NCBI GenBank assembly: GCA_018398765.1
Contig: JAHBMJ010005723.1
Coordinates: forward strand, 64,001 to 126,062
Direction: 5' to 3'
DNA: 62,062 bases
From: Chromera velia
Lineage: Eukaryota > Sar > Chromeraceae
Below, in pieces: positions 36,134-54,879 of the stretch; the first letter of the stretch is position 1, and every line of letters begins with the position of its first letter. The position numbers and the translations under genes are program-made. The notes under the pieces were generated by a model that was not told where the DNA came from, ran no database searches, and saw only the letters and a list, made by a program, of their open reading frames with translations.

Positions 36134-38239
36134 CGTCACCCTGCTTGCCTGTCCGTCTGTGTGTCTGTTCTCCTTGCCCTTTTTCTGTCCGTCCACGCAA
36201 TGTCCCCTCCCTCGTGTGCAGGAGGAGGGACCGGAAGAGAAAGAGACAGAGAGAGGCAAGCACCAATCGGCACAAAGCATCTTCTGTCTGAGACCCACAC
36301 AGCCTTCATGTCCTCGGGATATAAGAGCTCTCTCGAGAAACTACCGGTGAGGTCTTTCGTGCTTTCTGAAGCAAAAAAAAAGAAGAAGAAAGGAAAGAAG
36401 GAGAAGAAATAGAAGAAGGAGAAGAAGAAGAAGAAGAAGAAGCAGAAGAAGAGGAGGAAGAAGAAGCAGAAGAAGAGGAGGAGGAAGAAGAAGAAGAAGA
36501 TCCGCATGCGAGCCCGTCTTTGCCAGCAGCAATCTAAGCCAACACCTGAAATTGCAGTGGGCATAGACTCGAACAGAAAAGAAAAAATGAGCAGATGAGG
36601 GAAGAGACACGACGCTGGCTTCCAACAATAGGGCAAAGCTCAACTGAATTCAACAGAATCAGTCTGTAAAATGGATTTCAAACTGTGTTCATACAGCAAA
36701 CTAAGTTTCTTGTTGCGCCTCTCTCTCCCTGTCCTTCAGGTCTTCGCCTCATACAGTGTACACATGCATATTCTCTAACAGATATTTATCTCGGTGTGCC
36801 ATACGGTGAGACGTTTGTTTCGATTCTTCTCTTCCCCGTCCCCTCAGGTGATCACGTGGAATTCGAAATGGCGGCCCAAGCCCTTTGAGTTTGATGCGTC
36901 CAAAATACAGGTCAGGGCGGAATACAACATCGCACAAATGGACAAGTGCATCTTGAAGATCTGAAAAACCATCCATTTTGCTCATTTCCACTCACACCTA
37001 CACCCTGACGTTTGGTTTTAGACGAAAATAGATCCTCCACAGAAATCGATGCACAGGTGTCGCTTGTTTGAGACCGCACAATTACCTTCGGTGCTTGTCC
37101 TTTGCTCCTTCCCGTCCTTCCATTCACATAACTCGAAGAACAATTTTTCAACGATCGAAGCCCCTCACTGAAGTCAATCTCTTCCAGCCATTCTCTCTCT
37201 ACCTCGCATATGCATGCACATTCTTTGTCTCCAATTCCGATTGTTGGGTCTGCACGTCGATCGATCCGCAGAGTACCTCAAAGAGGACACACAAGGGGCC
37301 TCTGGGCTCGTCACCCAGACGCGGGAGCTGGCTCGACATAGAGGTAGGGAAGAACAAGTATTTCTCGTAGGGGCTCTAGTGTTGAATGCACAAAGAAACA
37401 TGCCGGACGCAGCATGATGATGTATTAAAATAACTGGACAGGCACGTCTTCTTTTTTGAGCTTGTAGCTCTTTTCTTCCTTTGCATTTGCTTCTTTTGAC
37501 TGTCTTTTTGGGCGCTCCCGTGCTAGCCTTTGTGGATTGAATGATTGAAAGGGAACAATTTGAAAGGCGGGCTTTTCGCTTTGCTTCTGCGATGTAATCA
37601 AGTGCTAACTAAAAGCGCTTTCAGCTCCATCCTTCTGTCCTTCCTAGTCTAATTTCCCGAACGATGATTGCGGGATTCGTTCACACTCGAGCAGTAGCTC
37701 TGTGCGTGAATTTTTGTGTCGTTCTTCGATGACGCGAGTAGCATGTGGAGCTTTGTTTCTTTCACATGATGAATATAGCGCAACCATGTCTCTCCACTCT
37801 TCCCCGCAGCTTCCAGACTACACCTTCCGACCTCAAGACGCTGTGCTAAGAACTTTCGAGCATGTCAGTAGGGTCTGCTCTGTCTCGACGGTAACGGCCA
37901 CCTGTTCAAACGCGCAAAGTGAACATTTGTGTGTGCGGATATCTCTGTAATGCTTTTGTGTTGGACGTGCACGTCGTTCTCTTTCAGTGCGGCCGTCTGA
38001 GTGTAACGTTACCCAAACGCTCCCCAATTTTGTTCTCACTGCTGCCCCCTGCCAGCAGCTACACAGAGAGATAGAACGGCAAAGAAACAGACATGATGGG
38101 TCCGAGGATTCCTTCGTATAAATTGCGTCAATAAGCAAACCGATGAGAAGCATTGTCCACTGTGCAGAGAACAGTCGGCTGTCTTTCCCTCCTAGCAGCT
38201 TTCCTTTTCTCTGTGTCTGTATCTGTATCTGTATCTGTA

Positions 38240-38293
<54 letters not shown>

Positions 38294-40446
38294 TTCCAAT
38301 GCAAATGGGGCCTTCTGTCCTTTGCTTTCTGACCGCCAAAATGCAGAGGGCAGACACAACTGCGAGACGGGAGAGCGCTGTGATCGAGAAAATGGGATTG
38401 GCAGGAAGAGCCCCGAGTCCTTCGCAGACGAATCGGGGAGGGGGAGGGGAAAGCAAATCTCCGGGGGGCGGATCAAGGTCAAGGAGGAACCTGGCGTCAT
38501 CCGGTCAGACTACTGCAGACGAATGTCTTTGTGCAGATGTACCAACTCAGAGCAGAGTTCATTGAGACAGAAGTCGTTTGAACTCTCCTGGTTGTGTTCA
38601 CGCAGCTAGACCGATAGAGCCGAGACCAAAAACGACCGTTTTTCGCGCAAATTGCGTGCATTTACTTTCATACCGAAAAAGAAAAAAGAACGTTGTTTGT
38701 GTCAGGTACAGGACACTCAGGAAACAAAGCTGTCCATTCAGAAATGATCTTCATCGATGTGCACAACAAGGTTGTCGAGACGATGTGTTCTCATAGCGGA
38801 TGGAGTAAATAGTCTGGTGGCCTGCCTGCATGGCCACTGCGTCCTTTTTTTGAGGGTCCATCAATCCCTCCGTGCCTTTATTTATGTATGAAAATGAATT
38901 CTTCCTTTTTTTGAGGATCCATCAATCCCTCCATGCCCTGCAGCATACAGAGAAAAGCCAATAAAATGCAGATTGATTGAGTCTTAATTTTTCCGCACTC
39001 CTTTTTCAAAAGAAAAAATCAGGGTCGTACAGCATTCACTTGCCTGCCTGCAAGAACAAGGAAGGACTCCCGCCCCCTCCTGCAGGGAGGTCTCCCTCAC
39101 TCACAGTGACTGCTGTACTCCCTTTCAGATCCATCTGTATGCAAGGCCGATGAAAAAAAGTTGTCCTTCATGATTAGGAGGGTAGGTAAGCCGTGGAAGA
39201 GCGTGTTACGTGTAAGAACGACTCTGCCCTATCGGCAAAAAGTGTTGAAGTATCATGCTTGCTTGCGATCTTCTGGGTGTGTTATGCATGCAGGAGACAA
39301 CACGTCTTCAAAAAGTGAACGAGGGCTTTTCCGAAGGGGTTTTGTGGGCGGAGAGACTTTCGATAGCCTTTGGAAGGGAACACGTCAGTGTGTGAGTTTG
39401 TCTGTGCATGAGTCGGCTAGTGTGTGGTAGAGTCGCTTAGGATATCTCGATCGCCCCGAAGCTCCTGGCAGTATCCCTCTCTCTATGCTGTCTGTATCCA
39501 GCAGTCAGTCAGCCAACTCACCAGTAATTCAAGCGCGTACTCATGCAGTCAGTCCACCTGCCTGCCAATCAAGCGGCCAATGATCGAACCAGATACTTAA
39601 TTTGCTAATCGACCCATCTCTCAATCAGTCAGCGAGCCTGTTCAGTTAGATACGCCGATACTCAATCAGTGAATCAGACTTTCAGTCCATCCGCAATTCA
39701 GTCACTGAGGTAGTAAGTCAAAAGACGAGAAAGCACTGGCAGCAGATCAGCCAACCACGTCACTTACCTTCCAGGCAACGGTCCGGCCAACAAATCAATC
39801 AGGAAACCAGCCGAATTACCAACGAACCAAGTCACCTGTACCTGAAAGGTTCATGAAGTCAATCAAAAACTTTATGCATGGACTGATTTTTGGCTGCACC
39901 GCGCGAGCGTTCCTTTACTACACCCGCGGTGAGGAACTCTTGTTGCCTTTTGGCACCTGATTTCAGTCTCAGACGAATTAATTTTTCAATGGCCGTGCAT
40001 TGAAGTCCTTTGGAATTTTCTTCTTTTCCTGCAGCTCCCGCCCGCCAAGCGGAGATTCTCGGGTGGCGCGCTGCAGACATGGCAAAGAGGGCAGAGGAAC
40101 GGCAACTCCACGAGGAGACACTACACCTTCAGAGGGTGAGTGCCTTGACTGGCCGTCAAAGAGTGGGTGTCCCATCTCTTCAGCAAAAAGATTTACAGAA
40201 AACGTGCTTCAATGAACAGATAGGGAGAGGCATTGGGGGGAATTTCAAAGTGCATCGACAAATTGTCGTGTCAATCCGTGACCATGTCTATGAATTCTCA
40301 ACAGCCCGTTGTGGGTTGCCTTTCTAAGGCTTTCTTGCTTTTGCAGCTACAGACTCGATAATTCGTGTTGTTTGCAGCGGCACTTTGAAAACTCTCCAGA
40401 AAGGCTCCGGGCAAAAGGCGAAATCAAAAAGAAATTGGCGAGCTAG
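35344..40446 (+). CDS. Unrecognised basic protein, about 305 aa, 8 exons
   Basis: Exons: 35344-35620, 36222-36346, 36848-36910, 37272-37343, 37810-37863, 38347-38503, 40035-40135, 40378-40446. Phases all agree and end at TAG 40444-40446. I do not recognise the family. The N-terminal 95 residues and the exon-6 region are Ser/Gly/Arg-rich and look disordered. The better-kept parts are TKHLLSETHTAFMSSGYK, WNSKWRPKPFEFDASKIQ and LPDYTFRPQDAVLRTFEH. The C-terminus (from AEILGWRAADMAKRAEE to a Lys-rich end) looks helical and charged. There is no signal peptide or membrane segment. The short Tyr/Pro/Phe-containing motifs recall microtubule-associated ciliary proteins, but this is only an impression. 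The start is uncertain: the ATG lies right after a (CT)n tract, and ctgcag at about 35,380 could instead be an acceptor. The 1.5-kb intron before exon 7 could hide further exons. Confidence 0.62.
36045..36135. repeat. (CTGT)n tract
   Basis: CTGT/CTGC units in the first intron of the 35.3-40.4 kb gene. Confidence 0.9.
36366..36500. repeat. (GAA)n tract
   Basis: About 135 bp of GAA/GAG/CAG units in the second intron of the 35.3-40.4 kb gene. This is one of few intronic tracts here that is purine-rich on the sense strand. Confidence 0.9.
38842..38932 (+). repeat. Palindromic insert flanked by a 30-bp duplication (intronic)
   Basis: The sequence 38842-38871 recurs at 38903-38932 with one mismatch. 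The 31-nt spacer reads gtgcctttatttatgtatga then aaatgaattct. It is a shorter, decayed version of the inserts at 8.55 kb and 18.9 kb. A further half-copy (gtgcatttactttcatac) lies near 38,658. Confidence 0.88.
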
Positions 40447-40559
40447 CAAAATTGGATACAGTCCCGGGCATATTGTAGGACAGTAGAGTACCGCACTGCC
40501 ACTGTGATCTAGACTGTGATCACACTCCACCTGACTGACGTGGCAGGCTTAAAGCTCTC

Positions 40560-41980
40560 AAACGCATATCCATAGTGAATTTTGTAAATATTTATCATTA
40601 TTTATATGATGGACCTCCTGGACGACTGAACCGCAAAGGAAGGCATGCAGTGCAGGAATAGGCGAAATTGATATAGATCATTCAGAGATTGGTGGCAATT
40701 TGGTGCCAGAGTGTCGAACACTCAGGCAGTTTTTCAAAGTAGAAATGATTCAAGGCAACGCTGCTAGGAGTTTACACAAAAAAGATGCCCAGCCCTCCCA
40801 AAGTTTGTTTATATCAGATTATTTTCACTAGTAGTAATGTATCAGACTTAAAATCTTATAGAACTTCAATTAAATTCATAAACTTCTATAGCTAAAATTA
40901 GTCTAAAGTTACTAGAAAACATTCAAAGTCTAGTTCAAAGTCTGAATCAAAGGTAATCTTAGAGGTAATCAAAAGCTATGACAGCCTGTCACTCAGTTTA
41001 AACTCTAGTTTAAACTATAGTTTTAGTACAATGACTTACTCGTTATACAACCATGCATATTTAAAAAGTCGTTATCATTAAAAATTTAAAATATGTGGCA
41101 GATAACTTTAAAATCTCACTACAGGCTACAAATCGAATATAGAAACCTATATTTCAATTTATTCCAATTTTAATTTCCAAAAATATATGTAGTGAAATTT
41201 AACTTTAGATCAACAAAATTAATATAAGAATCGATTGATGGAAAAATTATGACCCAGGTTCAAAATTAATGGGCTATATGAAGGCCGGCCCCCATTATAA
41301 TGACTATATTTTTTCTAATAGCAAATGTAGCCTAGAGTAAATGCATGTACATCAGGATGTAGCTAAAAATATGCATGAGGTAATAATAGTCTAGTAGATC
41401 ATATAATTATGCTTGGCGCCAATTATTGAATTTATGATGATGACTAGGCATCCTTTTCCTGATCGGGAACGTTTTCCCATTCAAAAACGAAAAAAGGCAC
41501 TGCGGCATATCATAGCAAAAAAAAAAAGAAAAAAAGTCTCTAGAAAAACGAGTTATTTACTTTTTTTTGGGCCTGCAACACCTTACAACACTTGTACAAC
41601 ACCCGTGCAACAGCTAAACAACAGTTGTTTTAGACCTATTTAGACTAAAAAAAAAATGTACCTGACAAAGAGAGTTATTTACTTTTTTTTTCTCTGTGAT
41701 ACACCCCTAGGATGAAATCTAGACTGGTAGAGTCTATACACCACAAATTAAGGATAATTCTAGGAATAATTTTGATGATTAGGGTAAAGCCGGCAAATTA
41801 TGAAGTTAAAGGCCAAACCAACACGAAATTAATGAACAATTAAATCAATCATTTTATTAGTTATTTTATCAATCGATACAATTGGTAACATGATTGACTT
41901 TATTTCTAACTTTATGACCAATCATAGTTTTATTCTACGTTTAATTCAACTACTTAAAAAAAAAAGCTCGATCTAAAATG
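40560..41980. repeat. AT-rich repeat block (family copy 2)
   Basis: About 1.4 kb of AT-rich DNA with A/T runs and ctagaaa motifs. The stretch gagttatttacttttttt occurs twice (about 41,550 and 41,670). A segment near 41,580-41,630 (gtgcaacagctaaacaaca and neighbours) is inverse to one at about 16,560-16,605. No gene seen. Confidence 0.6.
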
Positions 41981-42075
41981 TTGAAAGACTCACAGTATAT
42001 GAAACGGAGTTTCCCCCTTGAAAGTTGCCAGGACGTCTGTACGTTGGGCGGAGCAGAAGATCCGCTTAGGCAAAT

Positions 42076-48210
<6,135 letters not shown>

Positions 48211-48579
48211 TCATCCAACCATCCAACAGTCATGCTGACCTCTCCCATTCCGCAGTCGGAAGAGCGCGACGATGATGTCCTCCTCAACATTTGGCAACAC
48301 AGCGGTCTTCGGAGGTGGTGCCGGCCTCTGTTTCCGTCGGAAGGCCTCTATCGACACTGCATGCAGTCTTTGCACGTGCGTGCGTGCATACAAGCAAGCA
48401 AACAAGCAAGCAAGCAAGCAAGAAAGGAAGGCCTCTATCGACACTGCATGCAGTCTTTGCACGTGCGTGCGTGCATACAAGCAAGCAAACAAGCAAGCAA
48501 GAAAGGAAGGCCTCTATCGACACTGCATGCAGTCTTTGCACGTGCGTGCGTGCATACAAGCAAGCAAACAAGCAAGCAA

Positions 48580-48621
<42 letters not shown>

Positions 48622-48645
48622 AAAAAAAAAAGAAAGAAAGAACGA

Positions 48646-48681
<36 letters not shown>

Positions 48682-48843
48682 AAAAAAGAAAGACGGACAG
48701 AGGAATTCGAAGACAGGCATCCAAACACACACTTTTTGCAGACCACAGAAAGAGAAAGAGAAAGAAATACCACACATATATAGACAAAGACACGGCCACA
48801 CACACATACATACACACACATATATAGAGAGAGAAAGGGAGAC

Positions 48844-48875
<32 letters not shown>

Positions 48876-49571
48876 AAAAGAGAGAGAGAGAGAGAGAGAG
48901 CTCTACCCAGCCACCTCTGACGACGCGACGTCGTCTGTCTCTCGCCCCTCCCTCCCATTGAACCACCAAACAAGACAATCAATCGAATTCTCAAAACCTA
49001 CCAACCCACCTGCCATCTCAGCCGCTACTTTGTTGTACTTGTCAAACCGCGCCTGCAGGCAGGCAGGAAGGAAGGAACCTCAGGCACTCACTCACTCACT
49101 GCTTTGAAGGGAAGGGACATTCAGAGGCTAAGAAAACCAAAGGCGGGAAGAGGAGGGTCCGAAATGATCCTCCCTCCTCTTTCGCATGTGATGGATGGAA
49201 GGAACTCAGGAAGGAGGTGAGGTCTCTTGATCTACAAGAGTAAAGAGAGGAGAAGAGCAAGGGAGAAAAGCACACATTGTTCGCTGGCTTTTTCACTCTC
49301 CTCTATTTTCCGACACCACATCACAAGCACAGCGAGGAGTCAGGGAGAGCAGCTAGGGAACGAGCATCAGGGGTTCGTTCGTATGAAGCAGAAAGAGGGA
49401 ATACGGGGAGAAAGGAAAGAGATTTTCAGCTGAGAGAGAGGTTCAGGGAAAGGCTACGAAGGGATTTGAAAGGAAGACAGGGGAGGGAAAATGTGGGAGG
49501 CCGAGAAAGAAAACCGCATCGACGAAGACGAAAAAGAGCGGCGGGGGGGNNNNNNNNNNNNNGGGGGGGGG

Positions 49572-49602
<31 letters not shown>

Positions 49603-50758
49603 AAAAACTGGATGCGGACCAGGACGTCAGACATTTCCGCCACCCTCTGATCCTTTGCCATGTGCCCAAAGTTTTCTTCAAAAAGCGAGCTCCAGTCGGC
49701 ATACGTATCCTCAGAAGGTTTGGTGCTCAGCATGTCCGGGACTGCATTTGTTTTGTTTGTTAAGACGAGACAAGAAGTTCAGAGGTGGAGATACCAGAGC
49801 AACGAACGAAGGGAGATAAGGCCGCAAAAGAGAAACCTCCAATGCACCAGGGGGCATGTGTAGAGGGCGGAACCGGAGGCCCCGAGAGAGAGAGAGAGAG
49901 AGAGAGAGTCAAGTCGGATCGCACAGAGCCAGCAGGAGCTTGCGATAATCAGAAAACAAGAGATGAAAGGACGGCGCGTCCCTCCGTCCCCTCCCCCTTC
50001 TCTCTCATACACAAAGCGCCCCCCCACCAAACACACAAAAAAGGAATTCCGAAGCACCCATACACGGACACACACACGCACGGACCTCGAAAGACATACA
50101 GACGGACCTTTCTCGGGAAAGGAATTGTTTGGGAAGATCTGTTGAATGGGGGCGATTTGCCGGTGATCAGTTCGAGCTGCCTGCTTGACCACGTCTTGGA
50201 GGTTGCGGACCTCGGCCGCCATGGAAATGTAGGCCTCCATGAAATACTTCCTGAAAGAGAAGAAAGAGAAAGATCGGCAGCGAGATAGACAGAGAGACGA
50301 GCAGGATGTCCAAGAGAAGGATAGTCAGTTGCAGACACAGACACACAAGCATTACAGACCCGAAGTGATCTGCGCAGTCTCTCGGTTTTTTGTCTCCAAT
50401 ACATTTGTGTTGCCACAATGCTATGCTTTGCTTCCCTTAAGTACGTCTTTGATTCGGTCAACCTTCACACCTTTTCTCCTTTCTGCCTCCTAGCTCACCC
50501 GCTTCTGAGCACAAATTGCCATCCTTCGTCGCGCCTTCACTAATTTGTCCGTCTACCACCTTTGCTTGTTCGTTTCTTTGCCATACATTTTCTCGCCTTA
50601 CATCCACTTGGTCATCTATTTGCGTAGAACCAGTGTGAAGAAAAACACACATGCGCCCACCATTCGCTCAGCTCTCGGTGCTCCATGGGGATCCTCTGTA
50701 TTTGCTGTCCCAGCAATCTTGTGCGTTCGCACAAATCGTCGAAGTTTTCGTCATCCAT
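48211..50758 (-). CDS. Small helical protein, possible Mediator subunit 8
   Basis: Exons, 5' to 3': 50758-50661, 50250-50108, 49741-49620, 49052-49010, 48356-48211. Phases agree; 183 codons then TGA. The last exon could instead splice out at a GT at 48239-48238. The start MDDENFDDLCERTR is the first ATG. The protein is acidic and helical, with WKYFMEAYISMAAEVRNLQ, then PEKVPDMLSTKPSEDTYA, then a charged helix. Mediator subunit Med8 has a helical bundle starting near a Trp, followed by a VPDxLRTKP motif. The VPDMLSTKP match and the overall layout suggest Med8, which would place it in the Mediator head module in the nucleus. This rests on one short motif and family memory. Intron 4 holds a long (GAAA)n tract and a triplicated 3' splice site. 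Confidence 0.6.
48341..48590 (-). repeat. Triplicated 3' splice site plus exon start
   Basis: Units starting at 48,341, 48,428 and 48,507 (79-87 bp) each carry aaggcctctatcgacactgc, then atgcag, a tgcgtgcgtg stretch and a (GCAA)n tail of different length. In gene sense each unit is an intron 3' end, the acceptor and the first bases of the last exon. Only the unit at 48,341 continues into the exon. Confidence 0.93.
48584..48900. repeat. (GAAA)n and (GA)n tracts
   Basis: Two GAAA arrays (about 48,584-48,690 and 48,846-48,880) and a GA array (to 48,900) in an intron of the minus-strand gene. On the sense strand they are pyrimidine tracts. Confidence 0.95.
49550..49562. other. Assembly gap (about 13 N)
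   Basis: N run between two G runs in an intron of the 48.2-50.8 kb gene. Confidence 0.95.
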
Positions 50759-50989
50759 TTTGATTGAAAAGTGAGGTGCACCAAGAGACGACCACAAGTG
50801 AGCCGTCTCCTCAAGAGACGCAGCAACAACAACTCAAAGCGAAAGACGGCAGCAAGTGGAATTCAATTACCTAGCTATCTGACGCACGCAAAGGAGAATG
50901 AGCATCGGCTGTTTGACAGATAACCGTGAGAAGAATTGCACAGAAACCATACAGAAACCTCCTCGATCTCGATGTCAGACGCATCTTTC

Positions 50990-51110
50990 AGTCTAACTTA
51001 TGTCGGGGGATGCCGCGCGCGGGGCATGCCGGGGCCTTGAACCCGAGCGCGGCCCATGCGCGGCCCCGGGGCCCGCCATGCATGCATTCTCCGGAGGGCC
51101 ACGTGTATTG
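50990..51110. repeat. GC-rich palindromic block, inverse relative of 6.0 kb block
   Basis: Almost pure G+C (gccgcgcgcgggg, gcgcggccccggggcccg) followed by atgcatgcatt, with ccttgaacccg inside. On the minus strand this gives gggttcaaggcc, close to a polymerase III B box. It lies about 330 bp upstream of the permease ATG. Confidence 0.5.
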
Positions 51111-51425
51111 CATGCCGATCGTGAATCCGGGATCAGTGAATCTATGTGAATCTGGCGTCTCCAGACTCACAAAAGGCAACAGCTTTTGTTTATGGGACCG
51201 TATTAATTCAAATTACCCCTCAGCAGATTTTCCATCAGAAGAGCACTGCTTTCCTTTTCGAAAGCTTTTCGCGAGCTTACAGGCCCGCAGAGAGCAGAGA
51301 CGCCAAGTTGTGTTGCCTTGCAGTCTCGGTTGACATTGCCGTCTCTTATTTCTCCAGTACGGTCCATGCTTTCGTTTGCAGACAGCTGTTGAAATTCCAC
51401 TTGCGTGTCGGTGCAGAAGAACGAG

Positions 51426-54400
51426 ATGGCACCAAATCAGGACGGGGCGTACATGGGGGGAGACTCCCGGGATTATTATACGAACCTGAATCCTTCGCCC
51501 TCGAACACCTTCGGGGATCGTGTGGACAGATACTTCAAGATGACAGAGAGGGGATCGTCCGTCATGCAGGAAATCAAGGCAGGGGTGATTCTCTTTGCAA
51601 CCATGTGCTACATCCTGGTGGTGAACCCGGAAATTCTTGGAGCTGCAGGGCTTGACATGGGCCTCGTCGCTTCTTCAACGGCCGTGTGTGCAGTGGTCGG
51701 GTCTCTGATCATGGGTTTGTTCGCGAATCTTCCTTTCGGCGTGGCACCGGGTATGGGATTGAATACGTATTTTGCGTTTGAATTGGTACTAGGCTCTCAC
51801 CACACGCCTGCACAGGCTTGCACGATTTGTCTGGTTGCTGGTGGAATTTTCGCCCTTCTGGGAGCCGTAGGGGCAGCTAACGCAGCCATCAACAGCGTTC
51901 CTCTTTCGATGAAGAAAGCGGTAGTCGTCGGTATTGGCTTATTTCAGACCATCATTGGTCTCTCTGTCCTAGGAGTGATCCAGGCAGGGGACCAGACGAT
52001 ATTAGAACTGGGAGATGTCACCGGCATGCCCCAGATGTTGGGAATTGCTACTCTTTTGTTGATTGCGATGCTTGTGGTGCTCAACGTTCCCGGCTCTATT
52101 CTGATTGGTATGGGCTTCACGACTGTAGTTGCGCTTGCTATTGGCCTCACGCATGTGCCCGCAAAGGTTGTGTCGACACCGGAAATTGCCATCACCGTCT
52201 TTGATTGGTCTGTCCTCACAACTGTCAGCGGTTGGGTTGGAATATTTTTCGTTTTCTTTGTTGCTTTTGTTGACGTGGGGGGAGTGATGATCGGAATCGC
52301 CGCCCAGGCAGACGAATTAATCGATGAGCGGACAGGTGACGTGACGAACCAGCGATGGGGGTTTACCATCGTCGGTTTGTCTATCATGATATCGGCGGTG
52401 TTTGGGAACTCACCAATGATTATGTGAGTCAGTCAGTCAGTAAGTCAGTCTGAGAGCAACTGTGTCTTATAAAGGGCGCTCAAGCGCTTCAGTCAGCCGT
52501 TAGGCCAGGAGGCTCGGATGTGTGCGATGGTCGCGATCGAGTCTGCTGCCTCTTTTCAGATATTCTGGGTGAGAGTCTTTCGGGGGATGCAGGAGTATCA
52601 TTGAAGCTTGCTGTTGTTGCTCTCCACGAGATCAGTGAAAGTCTCTTGTGATTGACGTGGCAGATGCGTGTAGCGTGAGGTGCTGGTGTACCTGTTTCTT
52701 TCTTTGCGGTGTGTCTAGCTGGTTTCTTTCGTTCTGATATCCGTCATGATTTTGGCCTGTCGAAAGACAGACATCTCTGTGTGTCTGCGTGTGATCGTGA
52801 ATGAGTCAGTAGATGTGCATCTGTGAGTCATGTATCTGCCTGTGTCCCTGCGAGCAGATATCTGGAGAGCGCTGCCGCAGTGCAGCAGGGGGGTCGCACG
52901 GGTCTGACAACGATTGTGTCCGCACTGTTGTTCTTTGTCGTCATGTTTTTCGTCCCAACAGTCTCAGCTGTTCCAAGGTCGGTCTGTCTTTTGCCTGACC
53001 TTTTTAGTTCCCTTAGTTCAGCTTGAGGGGTTGTCGGTCTTGACCTGTTTCTGCAAGATTTGTCTTCTCAGAGAAAGGGAGAAGCGAAGGCAAGGAGGGA
53101 GGAATGGAGACCGTTTTCATCGCTCTCTCTTCGACAAGGGGAGGTGAGGTATTGTCGGCCCGTCTAGCTGTCTACCAAACGAGAAGAGTCGCAGTATGCG
53201 CGCCAAAAGAAGAAATGCAAAGGAAAGAAAAGCAGAACTGAAAGGGCGCACCGAAGAGAAAGAAAATGCCGTATGTCTACCGATATGTCTACCGATATGT
53301 CTACCGATATGTCTGTCTATGTGTCTGTCTGTAAAGAAAAACGAAGAACAAGAAAACAAAAAAGTCATGTAGTCTCTTTCCTGGAAACAGAAAGGCACGT
53401 ATCCTCTGTGCGTGTTGTCTGTGCGTCTGCAGAGCTGCCACTGCGCCTGTTCTAGTTCTGGTAGGATCCTTTATGATGGGTGCTGTGATGGCGGTCTCTT
53501 GGGACAAGATCAACGAGGCACTTCCCGCTTTCATGACCATCACCATGATGGCCTTCACCTGTTCCATTTCGACAGGCCTTGTCTCTGGAATTTGCTTCTA
53601 TGCTGTCCTCAACTTCCCCTTCGTGCTTGCGAGGGTGGGTCGGGGGGTGGCCGCCCGATGGATGCGAAATTGGAACGGCAATACATTCACACGTGACAGA
53701 CTGGCAGACGATAGCTTCTGCTTGAGTCTGAGCTTTTCCTTTACGAAACTAAAAATGGATGAGAGCCAGAAAAAAAAAACCTCCGGCCTTGCATTTAATT
53801 CTCTGCTCTGAAACAAGCTTCCTTCCACGCAATCGGGAGTTGTCCAGTGGGGGGGCGCCTTGTGTTCGGGTGGGTTTGGGAAAGGTTGCTGGCAGGCTGG
53901 CTCTGGAGAGAAGGCAGAAAGGAACGGGATGCGCTGAACATCTAAAGATAGTGCATGCATGGCAAAGAGACGAATAAAACGTGGGCCTTGCATGATTGAG
54001 TCATGGTTTTGCATCATCTGTACACCTGCGCGTATGTTTGGTTTTGTATCGATATGTGCTTTCCATTTCCTTCAGGGCCCCGTGAAAAAGCTAATTAATT
54101 GTTTTTGTATCGATATGTGCTTTCCATTTCCTTCAGGGCCTCAACGTTGCCTGGCTGAAGGATCGTCTGGCGATGGAGGAGATCCAGTCGGCCCGGCAGA
54201 GAGCGGCGTCAATCGAGTCGGCTATAGAAAGGAAGAGGTGAGTGGGTCAGAAACTTCATTTCTGATGGTCGTCATCTTGCCTGCCATCATTGTTTTGTCT
54301 CTTTCTTTTTTTCTTTCGTACTTTCTTTTCTTTTATTTTCTTTATCTGTTTTTCTTCTACCCTTTTCGAAACCTCTGAATGCGTGGTGGGTGCTTCTGAC

Positions 54401-54879
54401 CCAAACACATGCTCTTGCAAGGGTTCCTTCGCTCCCCGTCAGATCGGCAGGCGGGAGGATTGAAGGAAAAGGAGACGGGAACAAAGAAGAAAAAGAAGAA
54501 GAAGAGGGGGAGGAAAGACAGACACAGATAGGGAGGAAGACAAAAAAGAACGGGGAAGCGGAACCGCACATGCATACCGCAAACCGACAAAAGGAAATAA
54601 CAATTCTCCTTCCTAAATGGACGCTCTTGGCTGCCGGTTTTCGTTCCTTCAAGTAGGAGGTGCTTACATCTGCGTGTGTGCAAAAAGAAAAAGAAGGGCA
54701 GAGAAAAAACCAGAGACAAAGTCTCTCTACCTTTAAAACATCCAACTTGCATCGGAACAAATGAACCAACGAACGAACCTTGTGCATGCAGATCGGAGGT
54801 CTACTCGTTTAGGGAACGAAGAGAGGGCTCTGGAGATGTAGCTGTGCACCACCAGTCTCGGTCAGCCGTCCACAAGTGA
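51426..54879 (+). CDS. AzgA-type purine (adenine/guanine/hypoxanthine) permease, NCS2 family
   Basis: Exons: 51426-52423, 52858-52977, 53433-53634, 54137-54237, 54792-54879, giving 502 codons plus stop in phase. The first ATG follows gtgcag closely, so a 5' UTR intron is possible. The family moves purine bases across the plasma membrane with protons. Exon 1 holds most helices, with FATMCYILVVNPEIL (AzgA start of helix 1), PFGVAPGMGLNTYFAF (the family PGMGLN motif, about residues 102-117), SMKKAVVVGIGLF, and DVGGVMIGIA. Exon 2 gives YLESAAAVQQGGRTGLT, the family's ESA..GGRTG motif. Exon 3 gives the last helices, with MMAFTCSISTGLVSGI. Exons 4-5 encode a charged cytoplasmic tail. The length is ordinary for the family (430-580 aa). 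Confidence 0.94.
54042..54140 (+). repeat. Duplicated 3' splice site (permease)
   Basis: The 38 bp at 54042-54079 recur exactly at 54103-54140. They hold an intron 3' end (ttccttcag) and the first four exon bases (ggcc). The spacer is 23 nt and unlike the palindromic inserts elsewhere. Only the downstream acceptor keeps the frame: the upstream one lies 61 nt earlier. Confidence 0.95.

Noticed and set aside
48272-48994. Long Lys/Glu-rich and Phe/Leu-rich frames
   Set aside because: Translations of the triplicated splice-site repeat and the (GAAA)n tract.
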